Source: an uncultured Saprospiraceae bacterium (GTDB lineage Bacteria > Bacteroidota > Bacteroidia > Chitinophagales > Saprospiraceae). From it: 47,631 nucleotides of DNA. A program made the position numbers and the translations under genes. This document shows positions 25,701 through 34,334 of the stretch, piece by piece. The stretch is from positions 1-47,631 of the forward strand of contig CALLAE010000031.1 in the NCBI GenBank assembly GCA_938002665.1, written 5' to 3'. The notes under the pieces were generated by a model. The model was given only the letters and a program-made list of their open reading frames with translations, had not been told where the DNA came from and did no database searches. How positions within the stretch are numbered: position 1 is the first letter of the stretch; each line of letters opens with the position of its first letter.

Positions 25701-28609
25701 CTTGGGTCATATGCTGTCCATGTTCTCTGGTAAGTTACTGCTCCTGCACAGTTTCCAAAGGAATCCATGGTGTCATTGTAAGTTACAGAAGGAGTTCCAC
25801 AATCTGCAGAACCTGCAGTAGCTGATGCTAAGCCTGCAACCGAAGGTGTAGGGAAGGCCCCATTAGGGCAGGTAATATAATCAGCAGGACAAGTGATGCT
25901 CGGTGGAGTAGAGCAACCAGCACAATTTACTGTTACGGTAAATGAAGCTGTACTCGTATTTCCACAATTATCTGTTGCAGTATATATTACTGTAGACGTT
26001 CCTTCAGAGAAAGTAGTTCCTCTGGAAAAATTTGAAGTCAAAGAAGCGATACCACAATTATCAGTTGCAGATGGTGCTTGCCAGTTTACATTGACAAGAC
26101 AACCAGAGCCCGTTCCTTCTACTGTTATGTTCTGAGGTAAATTTCCTATTGCTGGTGGGGTATTATCATCTAATTGTATAACCTGTACACAAGAAGAAGA
26201 AAGTCCATTAGAAGGATCAAAGGCTGTCCATGTCCTATTAGCTACATAAGAACCAGAACAAGCGCCAAACATTGAGATAAAGTCACTGTAGAAAACAAAT
26301 GGTGTTCCACATGCTGCTGAGCCTGGTGAAGCATTAGCCACTCCAGCTACTGATGGTGATGGAAGCATCCCACCAGGACAAGAAGTTAAATTAGCAGGAC
26401 AACTAATACTAGGTGGCGTAGAGCATCCCGCAAGACAATCTACAGTTACTGTAAAGGTCTCTACTATTGAATTTCCACAGTTGTCAGTTGCTGTGTATAT
26501 AACTGTTGTTGTTCCTTCAGAAAAAATATCTCCTGGATCATGAGTGGAATTGAAACTTGCAACACCACAGTCATCATTGACCTGAGGGGCTGCCCACTTT
26601 ACTGGTATATTACAATTACTTCCATTACCGTGTACAGTAATATCAGCTGGTATATTAGTAATACTCGGTCCTCCATTATCAGTGAGAACGATTTCTTGAG
26701 TACAAGTTGTAAATAGACTAGCGTCGTTAGGATTTGTTGCAGTCCATGTTCTTGTAATATTATAAGCATTAGCACATGATCCATTAGAGTTGACTACATC
26801 TGTGTATGTCACTAAAGGTGCTCCTGAGCAATTAGTACCGCTGTTAGTTGCTGTTGCAGTGCCTGAAAAAGAAGGCTCTGGATATCCTGTAGTAGGACAA
26901 CCCGTATAATCAGCTGGACAATTCAAGATCGGAGGTGTATTACAAGTAGCACAACTAACTGTAACTGTGAAAGTAGCTACAGAAGTATGTCCACAGTTAT
27001 CAGTTGCAGTATAACTAACCGTCGTCACTCCAGAGTTGAAACTAGAGCCACTATTGTGATTAGAAGTCAGGCTTGCAATACCACAATCATCTGTTGCTGT
27101 AGGCACTGTCCAAGTAGCAGGAACAGAACAATTTGCTCCTGTTCCAGATACTGTAAGGTCAGCTGGTATATTAGTTATGCTTGGTACTGAGTTATCACTA
27201 ATAGTGATAGTCTGTAAGCATTCAGTTGTTAAGCTATTATTGTTTGCTATGGTTGCAGTCCATGTTCTCTGTATAAGTGTTTCTCCTGTACAAGGTCCTG
27301 TAGAAACAACCACATCTGTATATGCTACATTAGGTGTTCCACAATTAGCATCTGCCACTGTTGCTGTTGCAACGCCGGTTACGCTAGGACTTGTGCTAGG
27401 ATTAGTCGGGCAAGAGAAATAATTAGCAGGACAAGTGATTACTGGTGCTGTATTACAGACACAGATTATTGTTACGGTAAATGAGCTTGTGGCTGTATTT
27501 CCGCAGTTATCTACTGCTGTATATATTACGGTGGTGACCCCTTCTGTGAAAAGATCTCCACTATCATAATTAGAAGTCCAACTTGCAAGGTCACAGTTAT
27601 CTGTCGCTAAAGGTGCATTCCAAGTAGCTGCTACCTGGCAATTATTTCCTGAGCCTGTGATAGTAATATTACTCGGTGTATTTGTTATAACAGGATTGGT
27701 ATTATCTATGACACTGATACGTTGTGTACAACTGGTAGTGAAGCTGCCATCAGTTGCAGTCCATAATCTGTCTATTTCTTGTGCTCCTAAACAAGGTCCA
27801 GAAGAAACGATATTATCAGTATAGCTTACTGTCGGTGCTGGGCAAGAAGCATCTGATGCTGTTGCTGTAGCTACACCAGTAGAAGAAGGCGTGATGTTGC
27901 CTGTTACAGGACATCTTACGACGTCTACTGGACAAGCTATTGTAGGGCTGGAACAACAAGAACCAGTTACAGTTACATTGAAACTGCAAGTGGACTGATT
28001 GCCGCAGTAGTCCTGCGCTGTGTATGTCACAGCGGTAGTGCCCGAAGGAAACGCTGTTCCACTGAAATGGGTCGTCGTGAAGAGTTGTATGCCGCAATCA
28101 TCTTCTGCCGTAGGAACTGCCCATACTGCTGTGCTGTCACAATCAGCGGACAGATCAATAACGATGTCAGATGGACAATTGTTGATCACTGGAATAGAAT
28201 TATCTTCTAGGTACAAGGTTTGTTGGCAGGTAGAGTGCAATTTTAAGCTTGCAGAGCCTGGAGGATAGGTCGCTTCCCAGGTTCTGTGGATAATCGTCAG
28301 ACAAGCTGTACTCTGAACTACAACATCTGTAAATGAGACTATCGGGTCAGGACAAGCAGCATCTCCTGGAAGTGCTGTAGGATACCCAGTATTATTAGGA
28401 TCCAGATTGTCATTAGGACAGCCTAGGTAGGTAGGAGGGCAAAAAAGCGTTGGTGCCGTAAGGCACATTGCTGCTAGATTATCCTGAGCTGCTGGTACAT
28501 CAGCATCAAAACAGAAATTTTCATCTCCATTCCCACCTTTTAGATTTAGGTTGATTATCGTCAGAAAGACGAAAATGCAACAGGTTGTTAGTAAATTATT
28601 TTTCATCAT
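19733..28609 (-). CDS. Giant T9SS-secreted HYR-repeat adhesin with nested C-type lectin domains
   Basis: 2958 residues. Order: signal peptide (1-25); 13 tandem units of ~174 residues (about 30-2290), each made of a Cys-rich half (CP-DY--CP ... GPCAGA ... RTWTAT ... CVQTI) and an HYR half (TDDCG ... GTTTVTYTATDNCGN--ASFTVTV); two HYR-like domains each interrupted by a C-type lectin domain (about 2320-2445 and 2530-2650, with WIG, EWCNG/EWCDG and EWNDQY/QWNDQY motifs); a GEVED domain (about 2705-2845, WIDFNQDGDF, GETEDYC); and a T9SS sorting domain (about 2880-2958, VYPNPVSN ... LPSGMYVVK). Rich in Thr, Asn and Cys, with little Lys. Likely a surface adhesin or glycan binder. Units 9 and 10 are nearly identical, a sign of recent duplication. 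Confidence 0.9.
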   Translation of the reverse strand: MMKNNLLTTCCIFVFLTIINLNLKGGNGDENFCFDADVPAAQDNLAAMCLTAPTLFCPPTYLGCPNDNLDPNNTGYPTALPGDAACPDPIVSFTDVVVQSTACLTIIHRTWEATYPPGSASLKLHSTCQQTLYLEDNSIPVINNCPSDIVIDLSADCDSTAVWAVPTAEDDCGIQLFTTTHFSGTAFPSGTTAVTYTAQDYCGNQSTCSFNVTVTGSCCSSPTIACPVDVVRCPVTGNITPSSTGVATATASDASCPAPTVSYTDNIVSSGPCLGAQEIDRLWTATDGSFTTSCTQRISVIDNTNPVITNTPSNITITGSGNNCQVAATWNAPLATDNCDLASWTSNYDSGDLFTEGVTTVIYTAVDNCGNTATSSFTVTIICVCNTAPVITCPANYFSCPTNPSTSPSVTGVATATVADANCGTPNVAYTDVVVSTGPCTGETLIQRTWTATIANNNSLTTECLQTITISDNSVPSITNIPADLTVSGTGANCSVPATWTVPTATDDCGIASLTSNHNSGSSFNSGVTTVSYTATDNCGHTSVATFTVTVSCATCNTPPILNCPADYTGCPTTGYPEPSFSGTATATNSGTNCSGAPLVTYTDVVNSNGSCANAYNITRTWTATNPNDASLFTTCTQEIVLTDNGGPSITNIPADITVHGNGSNCNIPVKWAAPQVNDDCGVASFNSTHDPGDIFSEGTTTVIYTATDNCGNSIVETFTVTVDCLAGCSTPPSISCPANLTSCPGGMLPSPSVAGVANASPGSAACGTPFVFYSDFISMFGACSGSYVANRTWTAFDPSNGLSSSCVQVIQLDDNTPPAIGNLPQNITVEGTGSGCLVNVNWQAPSATDNCGIASLTSNFSRGTTFSEGTSTVIYTATDNCGNTSTASFTVTVNCAGCSTPPSITCPADYITCPNGAFPTPSVAGLASATAGSADCGTPSVTYNDTMDSFGNCAGAVTYQRTWTAYDPSNSALTATCVQMISLEDNQNPVISNLPQNISVTAGNGSCLAPVTWNIPSASDDCGISSLTSNYQSGHSFGEGSTTVIYTATDNCGNSVTGSFLVTVDCMSCDTPPAISCPSNYTACAGNSSDPSFTGFATGTNVGANCTGTPYVVYNDIITSTGPCAGESVIQRTWTATNNDNNLSSSCVQTIILADNSQPVITNVPSNISVTGAQNNCLVPVTWNTPTVTDACGTATLTSNYASGTTFSQGTTTIIYTATDNCGNTITASFTVTVTCEVCTTPPSITCPADYTTCATGAGLPNPIVSGFAYSVIDGPYCSGTPYMTYNDFIVSTGTCAGAMEIERTWIATDPSNKLQSNCIQHISLVDNSMPVIANVPADIVLNGSGSNCQLPASWNAPTATDDCGIASLTASHASGTLFSSGTTTVTYTATDDCGNVTTASFTVSVVCAGCNTPPAIACPSNYTACITGPTGSSVTGVATASNLDPNCTAIPAVTFSDVVTSTGPCAGAQVVARTWTASDPSTGLTSSCVQTITLNDNNNPVIYNMPMNITINATGTACTAVASWNAPTATDDCGIVNISCPYTSGSVFHEGTTTVTYTATDNCGNTSVASFTVTVVCAGCNTAPVIICPNNYTACITGPTGTSATGVATATNPDANCTSVPAITYTDAVTSSGPCAGAQVVARTWTASDSSTGLNSSCVQTITLSDNTNPVIYNMPTNVTVTGTGSACSAAVTWNVPTATDDCGIVYLSATHSNGDVFTEGTTTVTYTATDNCGNTSIATFTVTVACAGCSTAPIITCPADYSACIAGPTSTSASGVATASNPNVNCTTTPVITYTDAVISTGPCAGAQEVARTWTATDPETGLSSSCIQNLSIADNTDPTIYNMPTDITVTGNGAGCAVPVTWNVPTATDNCGPATLTCDYINGYTFTEGSTTVTYTAADPCGNTTIATFTITVVCQVCNTVPTLACPVDYISCPMAGVPSTAVSGQAIANASGAHCGTPVITYNDVITSTGLCQDAKEIERTWTATDPNNVALATSCVQLISLVDNTAPTLVNCPVGLVIQGMTSMTGSGTGSGMGGGTICSGVAVFTPPTASDDCSTTTVICTDQDGNVVNSGDTFEAGVTIVTCTATDLCGNEATCAFDILVTCSDDCDTMPLLTCPSDATVCIGADYSVAALGAATAVGGANCPTPVVNHADVLISSGPCAGAAIYERTWTTSYPNIMGSEVSCVQTITISNPAPTFTTCPENIIVGDDATPVIWTAPTLVDACGTATVTSTHTSGATFACGTTTVTYSATNACGDITECSFDVIVECVSGGGFAYCPSDITLSCGGNGGAYANWNMPIYNNSCSDCSIGLTIPGFIYMGTYGGSQYYCSVSPATWPVAKNTCVANGGYLADVNSAGENSFLANMLTTQSAWIGLTDVNSEGTFEWCNGQPVTYTNWYTGQPNNYNNNQDYCEMLSTGEWNDQYNSYALEYIMEIPCNYVSQIAGPAPGTFLAGGTYTVTYGVTDACNTNETCSFTITVEEALEMTCPADITVTAAPGAATATVSWDEPTATSCCSSCSGNINGFVYMGSFQGHHYYCSVGTDTWANAKATCSANGGYLASINNAAENAYLANILTLQSAWIGASDLNTEGSFEWCDGAPFGYTNWYPGQPNDYNGAQDCIEMLNNGQWNDQYGYYLLEYIMEIPDCISMTQVAGPAAGSSFATGSTTTITYDAVDGCGNTATCSFDVTVEAGSNNTLCTSGGAESTYHYINSCTFGNLNNVSGDDGGYGDYTNICETIEPSQVVPLQLCPAFGGQKPHVMYWSVWIDFNQDGDFYDNYEFVAYGAGSQCLNGNVTIPPNVLNGYCTMRVSCKLGGYATDPCEAYLYGETEDYCIQVINGSILLDEDVIESRAMTTDDAVELEEETTEIIVENIDVAVYPNPVSNIMNVTISDIDQVVEVNLYSQGGSLVTPLDIDHEISVDVSDLPSGMYVVKALQQNGRVTSEKVIIMH
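22260..28500 (-). repeat. Thirteen ~520-bp tandem coding repeats in the giant gene
   Basis: Each repeat encodes one bipartite Cys-rich plus HYR unit. Short DNA blocks recur at matching places (for example CCACAATCATCTGTTGCTGT in the HYR half). Divergence is strong between most copies and low between the copies encoding units 9-11. Confidence 0.8.
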
Positions 28610-29039
28610 TTTAGTTTTTACAAGTGATTATTAGTCGATGGCAGTTTTGCTAATTTTTTCATTTGTTGGATTGCCATATACAGGAGTCTATACGCATGGA
28701 TTATTCTAAAAGCGTCCTCACCGTACCCGCTGGTTATGTTAAAAAAGCCTTACACGGTTTTAAGGAAATCTGAAAAGTGTCAATCGCATGCAGTTAATTC
28801 ATTATATATAAATAACTGATAAGCAGATAGATAAATGCGTTTTTGTCACAGCATAGCGTAAAGAAAAATTCAGCTTATATTTTTTTATAACAATATGTTC
28901 TTTTTTGGAAGCGTGAGCTCTGATGCAGTCTGGCTCGCGAAAGTTGGTAATGTGACTTGCTTTTATTTCAGATTGCAGCTATGAAATCTTATTTTTAGAC
29001 AGTACCACGAACTTCTATTTTTAAACTAAATCACAAGAA
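28610..29039. other. Divergent intergenic region, 430 bp
   Basis: It separates the giant minus-strand gene from the PNGase F-like plus-strand gene and must hold both promoters. I found no exact TAnnTTTG match on either strand; T-rich tracts (28880-28920) and a loose TATTTTTA near 28990 are the nearest. No gene, repeat or terminator seen. Confidence 0.45.
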
Positions 29040-32000
29040 ATGAAACACCTGTATTTTATCTTTCTGTTACTGTTTCTAAGTCTTGAAATTAGGGCTCAAA
29101 ACACAGCAGTTCAGACCTTTGACTTTCAATCCACAACTAGAGATACTGTGGTAGAATTTCCAGATGATGGCAAGAGATATGAGAAGATTCTTATGCATTA
29201 TGGTATGAGATGCAAAGGAGGGCTGGTATCTACGGGAGCTGATCGAAATAGAGGTTGTGGTGAATGGGATTATAGCTGTAATACCTATGTCGTAGACTCT
29301 ACTAAAGTAGATTCGCTTAAGCAGCGTGGTCCAGAATACGTCATATCTGGCTTAAATGGGGAAGAAGGAGATAATTTCAAGTACAGCAATACGCCTACTT
29401 TCATTTATTTTGAGAGGATAGAAAAGGAGGTCACGACAATAGGTGGCGTTCCGGAACTCTTAGCTGCAGTAGAAGCTGATGAAAATGAAGATTTTCCATT
29501 AGGGCAGGCAGCATTGCCTTTCTCTTATACGTATTTATTACAAGCTGACGAACTAAACGAAAAAGGTCTTTATGCCGGACCCATCTCAGGTTTAGAATTT
29601 CCTATAACTAGTACTGGTGTCACTTTCCAAGGACTGAAGATTCATATCCAAGAAGCAGATATAACGGATATCTCACAAGGACTAGATTCAGATAACTGGC
29701 AAGAAGTATTTCATTCTGAAGTAGAATTGAAAACGAATGATGCACATATCGTATTTCATACACCTTTTGAATGGGATGGAACTACAAATTTGGCTATCAA
29801 AGTAGCGCATGGAAAAGTGATTGGACAGATGGCTAGTCTGATGGGCACAAAACAGGATTACCTAGCGACAGTGTATAATTCTAATGCTTACGAGTCCTAT
29901 TCTGATTTTGGCTCTACATCGTATATCAATATCTCTTCAGGCTTAGAAGAAATATCAACTGAGATTACTATCTCTTTCTGGCAAAAAGGAGCGGAGTTGC
30001 TCCCGGTAAACTCTACTGTACTAGAAGCTAGAGACGTCTCCGATCTGAGACAAATAAACATTCATCTTCCATGGAGTAATAGTCAGGTCTACTGGGACTG
30101 TGGTAATGATGGTTCTGGTTATGATCGTATCAACTTGCCAGCCGTTTTCGACAATTATAAGGGACAGTGGAATCATTGGGCATTTACAAAAAATGCTACA
30201 ACCGGTTCTATGAAAATATATCTGAATGGATCGCTCTGGCATGAGGGCACAGAAAAATACAAGCTGATAGATGCCGTAGAAATGAACCTAGGTGCCGCCC
30301 TGCTCAATCTAGCAAGTAGATCCTACACTAAGATGTCTGAGTTTAGAGTATGGAAAAAGGAACTGGACGAGGCAACCATTAAGGAATGGATGCAGCAGAC
30401 TATTACAGATCAGCACACCAGTTATGACGACTTAGTAATCTACTATCCATTAGATAATTATATGGGTGCTGTGATGGAAGATAAATCTGGTAAAGATAAC
30501 CATGGACAGATAGAGGGTCAACTGCCAATAAGAAAATGGAAAATAGGAGAAGCAGTAATGAATTCTGCTGTCACGTCTTTTGTTCCAGCACATTCTTTAG
30601 ACCAAGGGAATTATACGCTTAGTATACAGGAGAACACTATTAGAGACTCCGTACAGAATCTGCCCAATCTAGTGGAGCAATACCTAGTGGATGGAAACAA
30701 TGAAAGAGTATTAGCAAGTTCGGAATTATTATATGTCTATGATACTGAAGGTCTGCCTGTCTACAATGATGAGGACGCATTGCTCTATAGAATTCCTCAT
30801 GAAGGAGATGGTGAGATACTATACAGCACTTTAGATTATTATTCTAAGTCTCCAATGGCCTTTGAAATTATGTCATTTGTTACGCCATATGGTATCAATC
30901 TTGATCTGGGTTTGGAGGGAGAATCCTGGACTTTTGATGTAACTGATTTCAGTCCTATTCTAAAAGGTCCTAAAAGAATATACATGTCTAGAGGCGGGCA
31001 GTGGCAAGAGGAGATGGATATCTGGTTTGAGTTTATAGAAGGAGTTCCAGCTAGAGATGTTATAAACATAGACCAAGTATGGCCAGTTACCGCATCGGGC
31101 CCAGCAGCTATTCTAGATGATGTAAGATTTGAGCCTAGACTGATAGAGAATATTCCTGAAGCGGAAGACTTTGTACTAAAGACAACTATTACTGGTCATA
31201 GACAGGGCGGAGAATTTGATCCGCGCTCGCATAGAGTAAGTATAGATGCTTTTAGCGATACCTGGGGAATTACTAATGAGTGCGCTGATAATCCTGTCTA
31301 CCCGCAGGGTGGCACATGGATCTTTGATAGGCAAGGTTGGTGCCCTGGCGCAGCATCTTCTACTAGGGAGTTTATCCTAACTGATTTTGTCAAGTTTCTA
31401 GACTCCATTGCTATTGTCGATTATACAGTTGTCAATCCACCCAACGAAAGTAATTACATAGTCAACTCCCAGATAGTGGCATATGGTCCTATGAATAGAG
31501 CGCTAGATCTGGCTGTAGAAGATATTATCAACCCTTCCAACAAAATAGAATATCGCAGACACAATCCTAATTGTAATGCTCCTACGATAGTAGTTAAGAA
31601 TCACGGCTCTGAAAAAATTACCAGCGCCCTTATCAAGTATGGTATAATAGGTAAGGAAGAATATTTCTATAAAATGGACGAGAGTATTTCCTCTCTACGA
31701 TCTAAAGAAATAGAGTTACCTTTTATTAATGATCCTCTTGTTGCTGTGGATGGAGATGTATTTTATGCTACTGTCATGGAAGCCAATGAAACTGTAGATG
31801 AGTATCCAAGCAATGATACCTATACAACAGAGATACAAGGTGCTGTAGACCATTTTGCTTCCAATATCTTAGTCGAGTTCAGAACTAATAAAAGAGGACA
31901 GCAGACACAGTATAAGGTGGTGGATAGTTATGGTGCAATCGTCCTCCAAAAAAATGCTGGTCTAACTGCTAATACAACCTATAGAGATACCTTGAAAAAT

Positions 32001-32465
32001 CTGAATGGCTGCTATCAGTTACTAATTGAAGATTCTGGTGATAATGGACTGCAGTTTTGGTTTCCTACAGATCCTGCAGCTAATGATGGTGCCGGTTCGT
32101 TTAGAATGATAGGTTTTGATGGGAGGGTGAAAAATATAGATCCTGATTTTGGAAAGTATTCAGAATATAATTTTACGGCAGGAATGGTAAGTAGTACCGA
32201 GGAGGTAGCGCAGGTAAAAGACGGCTTCCAATTATTTCCAAATCCCACAGATGGTACTGTCTTCTTTGCTGGTCTCGAAGAATGGGCTTACGAGCTAGAG
32301 CTTACTATAGTAGATCAGATGGGCAGAAGAGTAAGTCAGGTTTCTACTGATAAGGATAGGCTCATAGATGGTATACCAGCCCTGAATGAACTAGAGGCAG
32401 GAATTTATTTTATTCAGCTGAGTGATAAGCGGAAGAGTTCTACCAAAAGATTGATAAAAATATAA
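29040..32465 (+). CDS. PNGase F-like T9SS-secreted protein with inserted LamG domain
   Basis: 1141 residues. Signal peptide 1-19; T9SS sorting domain about 1060-1141 (LFPNPTDG ... LEAGIYFIQL). The peptide-N-glycosidase F pattern is split: GCGEWDYSC (72-80) resembles the PNGase F segment holding catalytic Asp60 (D77 here), and the rest resumes at FVTPYG (613-618), FDVTDFSPILKG, then TTITG ... GGEFDPRSH (E725 aligns with Glu206) and NPVYPQGGTW ... GWCPG. Between them lie ~535 residues containing a LamG domain (about 290-440, FWQKG ... WNHWAFTK ... SEFRVWKKEL). The Glu118 equivalent seems absent, so deglycosylating activity is uncertain. Probably acts on glycoproteins outside the cell. Confidence 0.8.
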   Translation: MKHLYFIFLLLFLSLEIRAQNTAVQTFDFQSTTRDTVVEFPDDGKRYEKILMHYGMRCKGGLVSTGADRNRGCGEWDYSCNTYVVDSTKVDSLKQRGPEYVISGLNGEEGDNFKYSNTPTFIYFERIEKEVTTIGGVPELLAAVEADENEDFPLGQAALPFSYTYLLQADELNEKGLYAGPISGLEFPITSTGVTFQGLKIHIQEADITDISQGLDSDNWQEVFHSEVELKTNDAHIVFHTPFEWDGTTNLAIKVAHGKVIGQMASLMGTKQDYLATVYNSNAYESYSDFGSTSYINISSGLEEISTEITISFWQKGAELLPVNSTVLEARDVSDLRQINIHLPWSNSQVYWDCGNDGSGYDRINLPAVFDNYKGQWNHWAFTKNATTGSMKIYLNGSLWHEGTEKYKLIDAVEMNLGAALLNLASRSYTKMSEFRVWKKELDEATIKEWMQQTITDQHTSYDDLVIYYPLDNYMGAVMEDKSGKDNHGQIEGQLPIRKWKIGEAVMNSAVTSFVPAHSLDQGNYTLSIQENTIRDSVQNLPNLVEQYLVDGNNERVLASSELLYVYDTEGLPVYNDEDALLYRIPHEGDGEILYSTLDYYSKSPMAFEIMSFVTPYGINLDLGLEGESWTFDVTDFSPILKGPKRIYMSRGGQWQEEMDIWFEFIEGVPARDVINIDQVWPVTASGPAAILDDVRFEPRLIENIPEAEDFVLKTTITGHRQGGEFDPRSHRVSIDAFSDTWGITNECADNPVYPQGGTWIFDRQGWCPGAASSTREFILTDFVKFLDSIAIVDYTVVNPPNESNYIVNSQIVAYGPMNRALDLAVEDIINPSNKIEYRRHNPNCNAPTIVVKNHGSEKITSALIKYGIIGKEEYFYKMDESISSLRSKEIELPFINDPLVAVDGDVFYATVMEANETVDEYPSNDTYTTEIQGAVDHFASNILVEFRTNKRGQQTQYKVVDSYGAIVLQKNAGLTANTTYRDTLKNLNGCYQLLIEDSGDNGLQFWFPTDPAANDGAGSFRMIGFDGRVKNIDPDFGKYSEYNFTAGMVSSTEEVAQVKDGFQLFPNPTDGTVFFAGLEEWAYELELTIVDQMGRRVSQVSTDKDRLIDGIPALNELEAGIYFIQLSDKRKSSTKRLIKI

Positions 32466-32478
32466 GAGAAAGAAAGTC

Positions 32479-32508
32479 GGTCTTGTGAAAATCAAGGCCT
32501 ATTTTTTT
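32479..32508 (+). terminator. Terminator of the PNGase F-like gene
   Basis: GGTCTTG (32479-32485) pairs with CAAGGCC (32493-32499), with one G-U pair, followed by a run of seven T. Confidence 0.75.
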
Positions 32509-32635
32509 ACTTATTTATCTATAGCTATCTTCTGATAAAGTTGTGTCCTTGTGCTAGACCTTAGTTGTGGGTGCCTATTGTGTATGAGTATTATTATTGT
32601 TCTGATAGCTAATCTATTAAGTCTTCTGCCTACCT

Positions 32636-32643
32636 TATATTTG
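32636..32643 (+). promoter_or_regulatory. Promoter element for ettA
   Basis: TATATTTG, an exact TAnnTTTG match 20 bp before the ATG. No TTG at the usual spacing upstream, so only the proximal element is supported. Confidence 0.4.
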
Positions 32644-32663
32644 CAGCCAACTAATTTCAAGCG

Positions 32664-34334
32664 ATGTCTGACAACAAAGTAATTTTCTCAATGGAGGGGG
32701 TCTCCAAGATCTATCCACCACAGAAAAAAGTTCTTAATAATATATGGCTCTCTTTTTATTATGGAGCCAAGATAGGAGTGCTCGGGTTAAATGGTTCTGG
32801 TAAGTCTAGCTTACTGAAGATTATAGCTGGGCTCGATACCAATTATCAAGGAAAGGTCACTTTCGATAAAGAGTACAAGATCGGTTATCTCGCCCAAGAG
32901 CCAGAGCTAGACGAAAGTAAAACAGTAAAAGAAATAGTGCAGGAGGGGATGCAAGAAATAGTAGACCTCGTTAGTGAATATAATGCACTCAATGAAAAGT
33001 TCTCCGAACCGATGAGTGATGATGAAATGAATAAATTACTAGAGAAGCAAGGAGAGCTAGCTGAGAAGATGGAGATATACAATGCTTGGGATCTGGATCA
33101 TACGCTGGAAGTGGCAATGGATAGCCTCAGGCTACCTCCAGATGATCAGAAAGTCAGTGTGCTGTCTGGTGGAGAGAGAAGAAGGGTGGCATTGTGTAGG
33201 CTCTTATTGTCTAAGCCTGACATACTACTACTGGATGAGCCGACTAACCACTTGGACGCGGAGTCAGTACACTGGTTAGAGCAGTTTCTAGGCAGTTTCC
33301 CCGGGACGGTCATAGCGGTCACCCACGATAGGTATTTTCTAGATAATGTGGCAGGGTGGATACTAGAGCTAGATAGGGGAGAAGGTATTCCTTGGGAGGG
33401 GAATTATAGCAGCTGGCTAGAACAAAAGACAGATAGGCTGGCTAAGGAGGAGAAACAAGAGTCTAAGCGTAAGAAAGCTTTGCAGCGAGAGCTGGAGTGG
33501 ACTAGAATGAATCCTAAAGCCAAACAAGCCAAGGGGAAAGCGAGGCTCAGCGCTTATGAAAAGTTAGCAAGTGAGCAGTCTAGAGAGCGAGAAGCAAAAT
33601 TAGAATTGTACATTCCACCAGGCCCTCGTCTAGGTGATAAGGTGCTAGAACTGGAGAATATCAGTAAAGCCTATGATGGTCGGGTACTGATAGATAACCT
33701 AAGCCTTTCTATTCCTAAGAATGCCATCGTCGGAATCATAGGTGCTAATGGGGTAGGTAAGTCTACTTTATTCAGAATGATAATGGGAGAGGAGCAACCA
33801 GATAAGGGTAAAGTGGAAGTAGGGAAAACAGTGCAGCTCAGCTACGTAGACCAATCTCATAAAGACTTACTGCCTGACAAAACCGTCTATGAGATTATAA
33901 GTGGTGGGAATGATATCATTACAGTGGGTAATAAAGAACTGAATGCTAGAGCCTACCTGAGTAAGTTTAATTTCCAAGGACAAGATCAACAAAAGAAATT
34001 AGCAGTGCTGTCTGGAGGAGAGCGCAATAGGGTGCACTTGGCTATTACTCTCAAGGAGGGTGGCAATGTGTTACTATTGGATGAGCCGACTAACGATATA
34101 GATGTCAATACACTGAGAGCGCTGGAAGAAGGCTTAGAGAATTTTGCAGGTTGTGTTCTGGTAATTTCTCACGATAGATGGTTTATAGATAGGTTGGCTA
34201 CGCATATCCTAGCTTTTGAGGATGAGTCACAGGTGCGCTTTTTTGAAGGGAATTTCTCAGCTTACGAAGCCAAGAAGAAAGAAGAGCAAGGAGAATTTAA
34301 GCCTAGAAGGCCTAGGTTTAAGAGTTTGATTTGA
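32664..34334 (+). CDS. ettA: Energy-dependent translational throttle protein EttA (ABC-F ATPase)
   Basis: Binds the ribosomal E site and gates the first elongation step according to the ATP/ADP ratio. 556 residues, the usual EttA length, with two ABC domains and no membrane segments. First domain: Walker A GLNGSGKS (41-48), signature LSGGERRRVALCR, Walker B LLLDEPTNHLD. Second domain: GANGVGKST, LSGGERNRVHLA, LLLDEPTNDID. The opening MEGVSKIYPPQKKVLNNI, the Arm region after YQGKVTF and the linker WTRMNPKAKQAKGKARL fit EttA. The 3' end overlaps the convergent gene at 34318 by 17 bp. Confidence 0.95.
   Translation: MSDNKVIFSMEGVSKIYPPQKKVLNNIWLSFYYGAKIGVLGLNGSGKSSLLKIIAGLDTNYQGKVTFDKEYKIGYLAQEPELDESKTVKEIVQEGMQEIVDLVSEYNALNEKFSEPMSDDEMNKLLEKQGELAEKMEIYNAWDLDHTLEVAMDSLRLPPDDQKVSVLSGGERRRVALCRLLLSKPDILLLDEPTNHLDAESVHWLEQFLGSFPGTVIAVTHDRYFLDNVAGWILELDRGEGIPWEGNYSSWLEQKTDRLAKEEKQESKRKKALQRELEWTRMNPKAKQAKGKARLSAYEKLASEQSREREAKLELYIPPGPRLGDKVLELENISKAYDGRVLIDNLSLSIPKNAIVGIIGANGVGKSTLFRMIMGEEQPDKGKVEVGKTVQLSYVDQSHKDLLPDKTVYEIISGGNDIITVGNKELNARAYLSKFNFQGQDQQKKLAVLSGGERNRVHLAITLKEGGNVLLLDEPTNDIDVNTLRALEEGLENFAGCVLVISHDRWFIDRLATHILAFEDESQVRFFEGNFSAYEAKKKEEQGEFKPRRPRFKSLI

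Noticed and set aside
19733-28609. Many open frames of 60-116 codons on the plus strand
   Set aside because: They are antisense shadows of the giant gene, share its repeats, have skewed composition (Ser/Tyr/Cys/Ile) and lack start signals.
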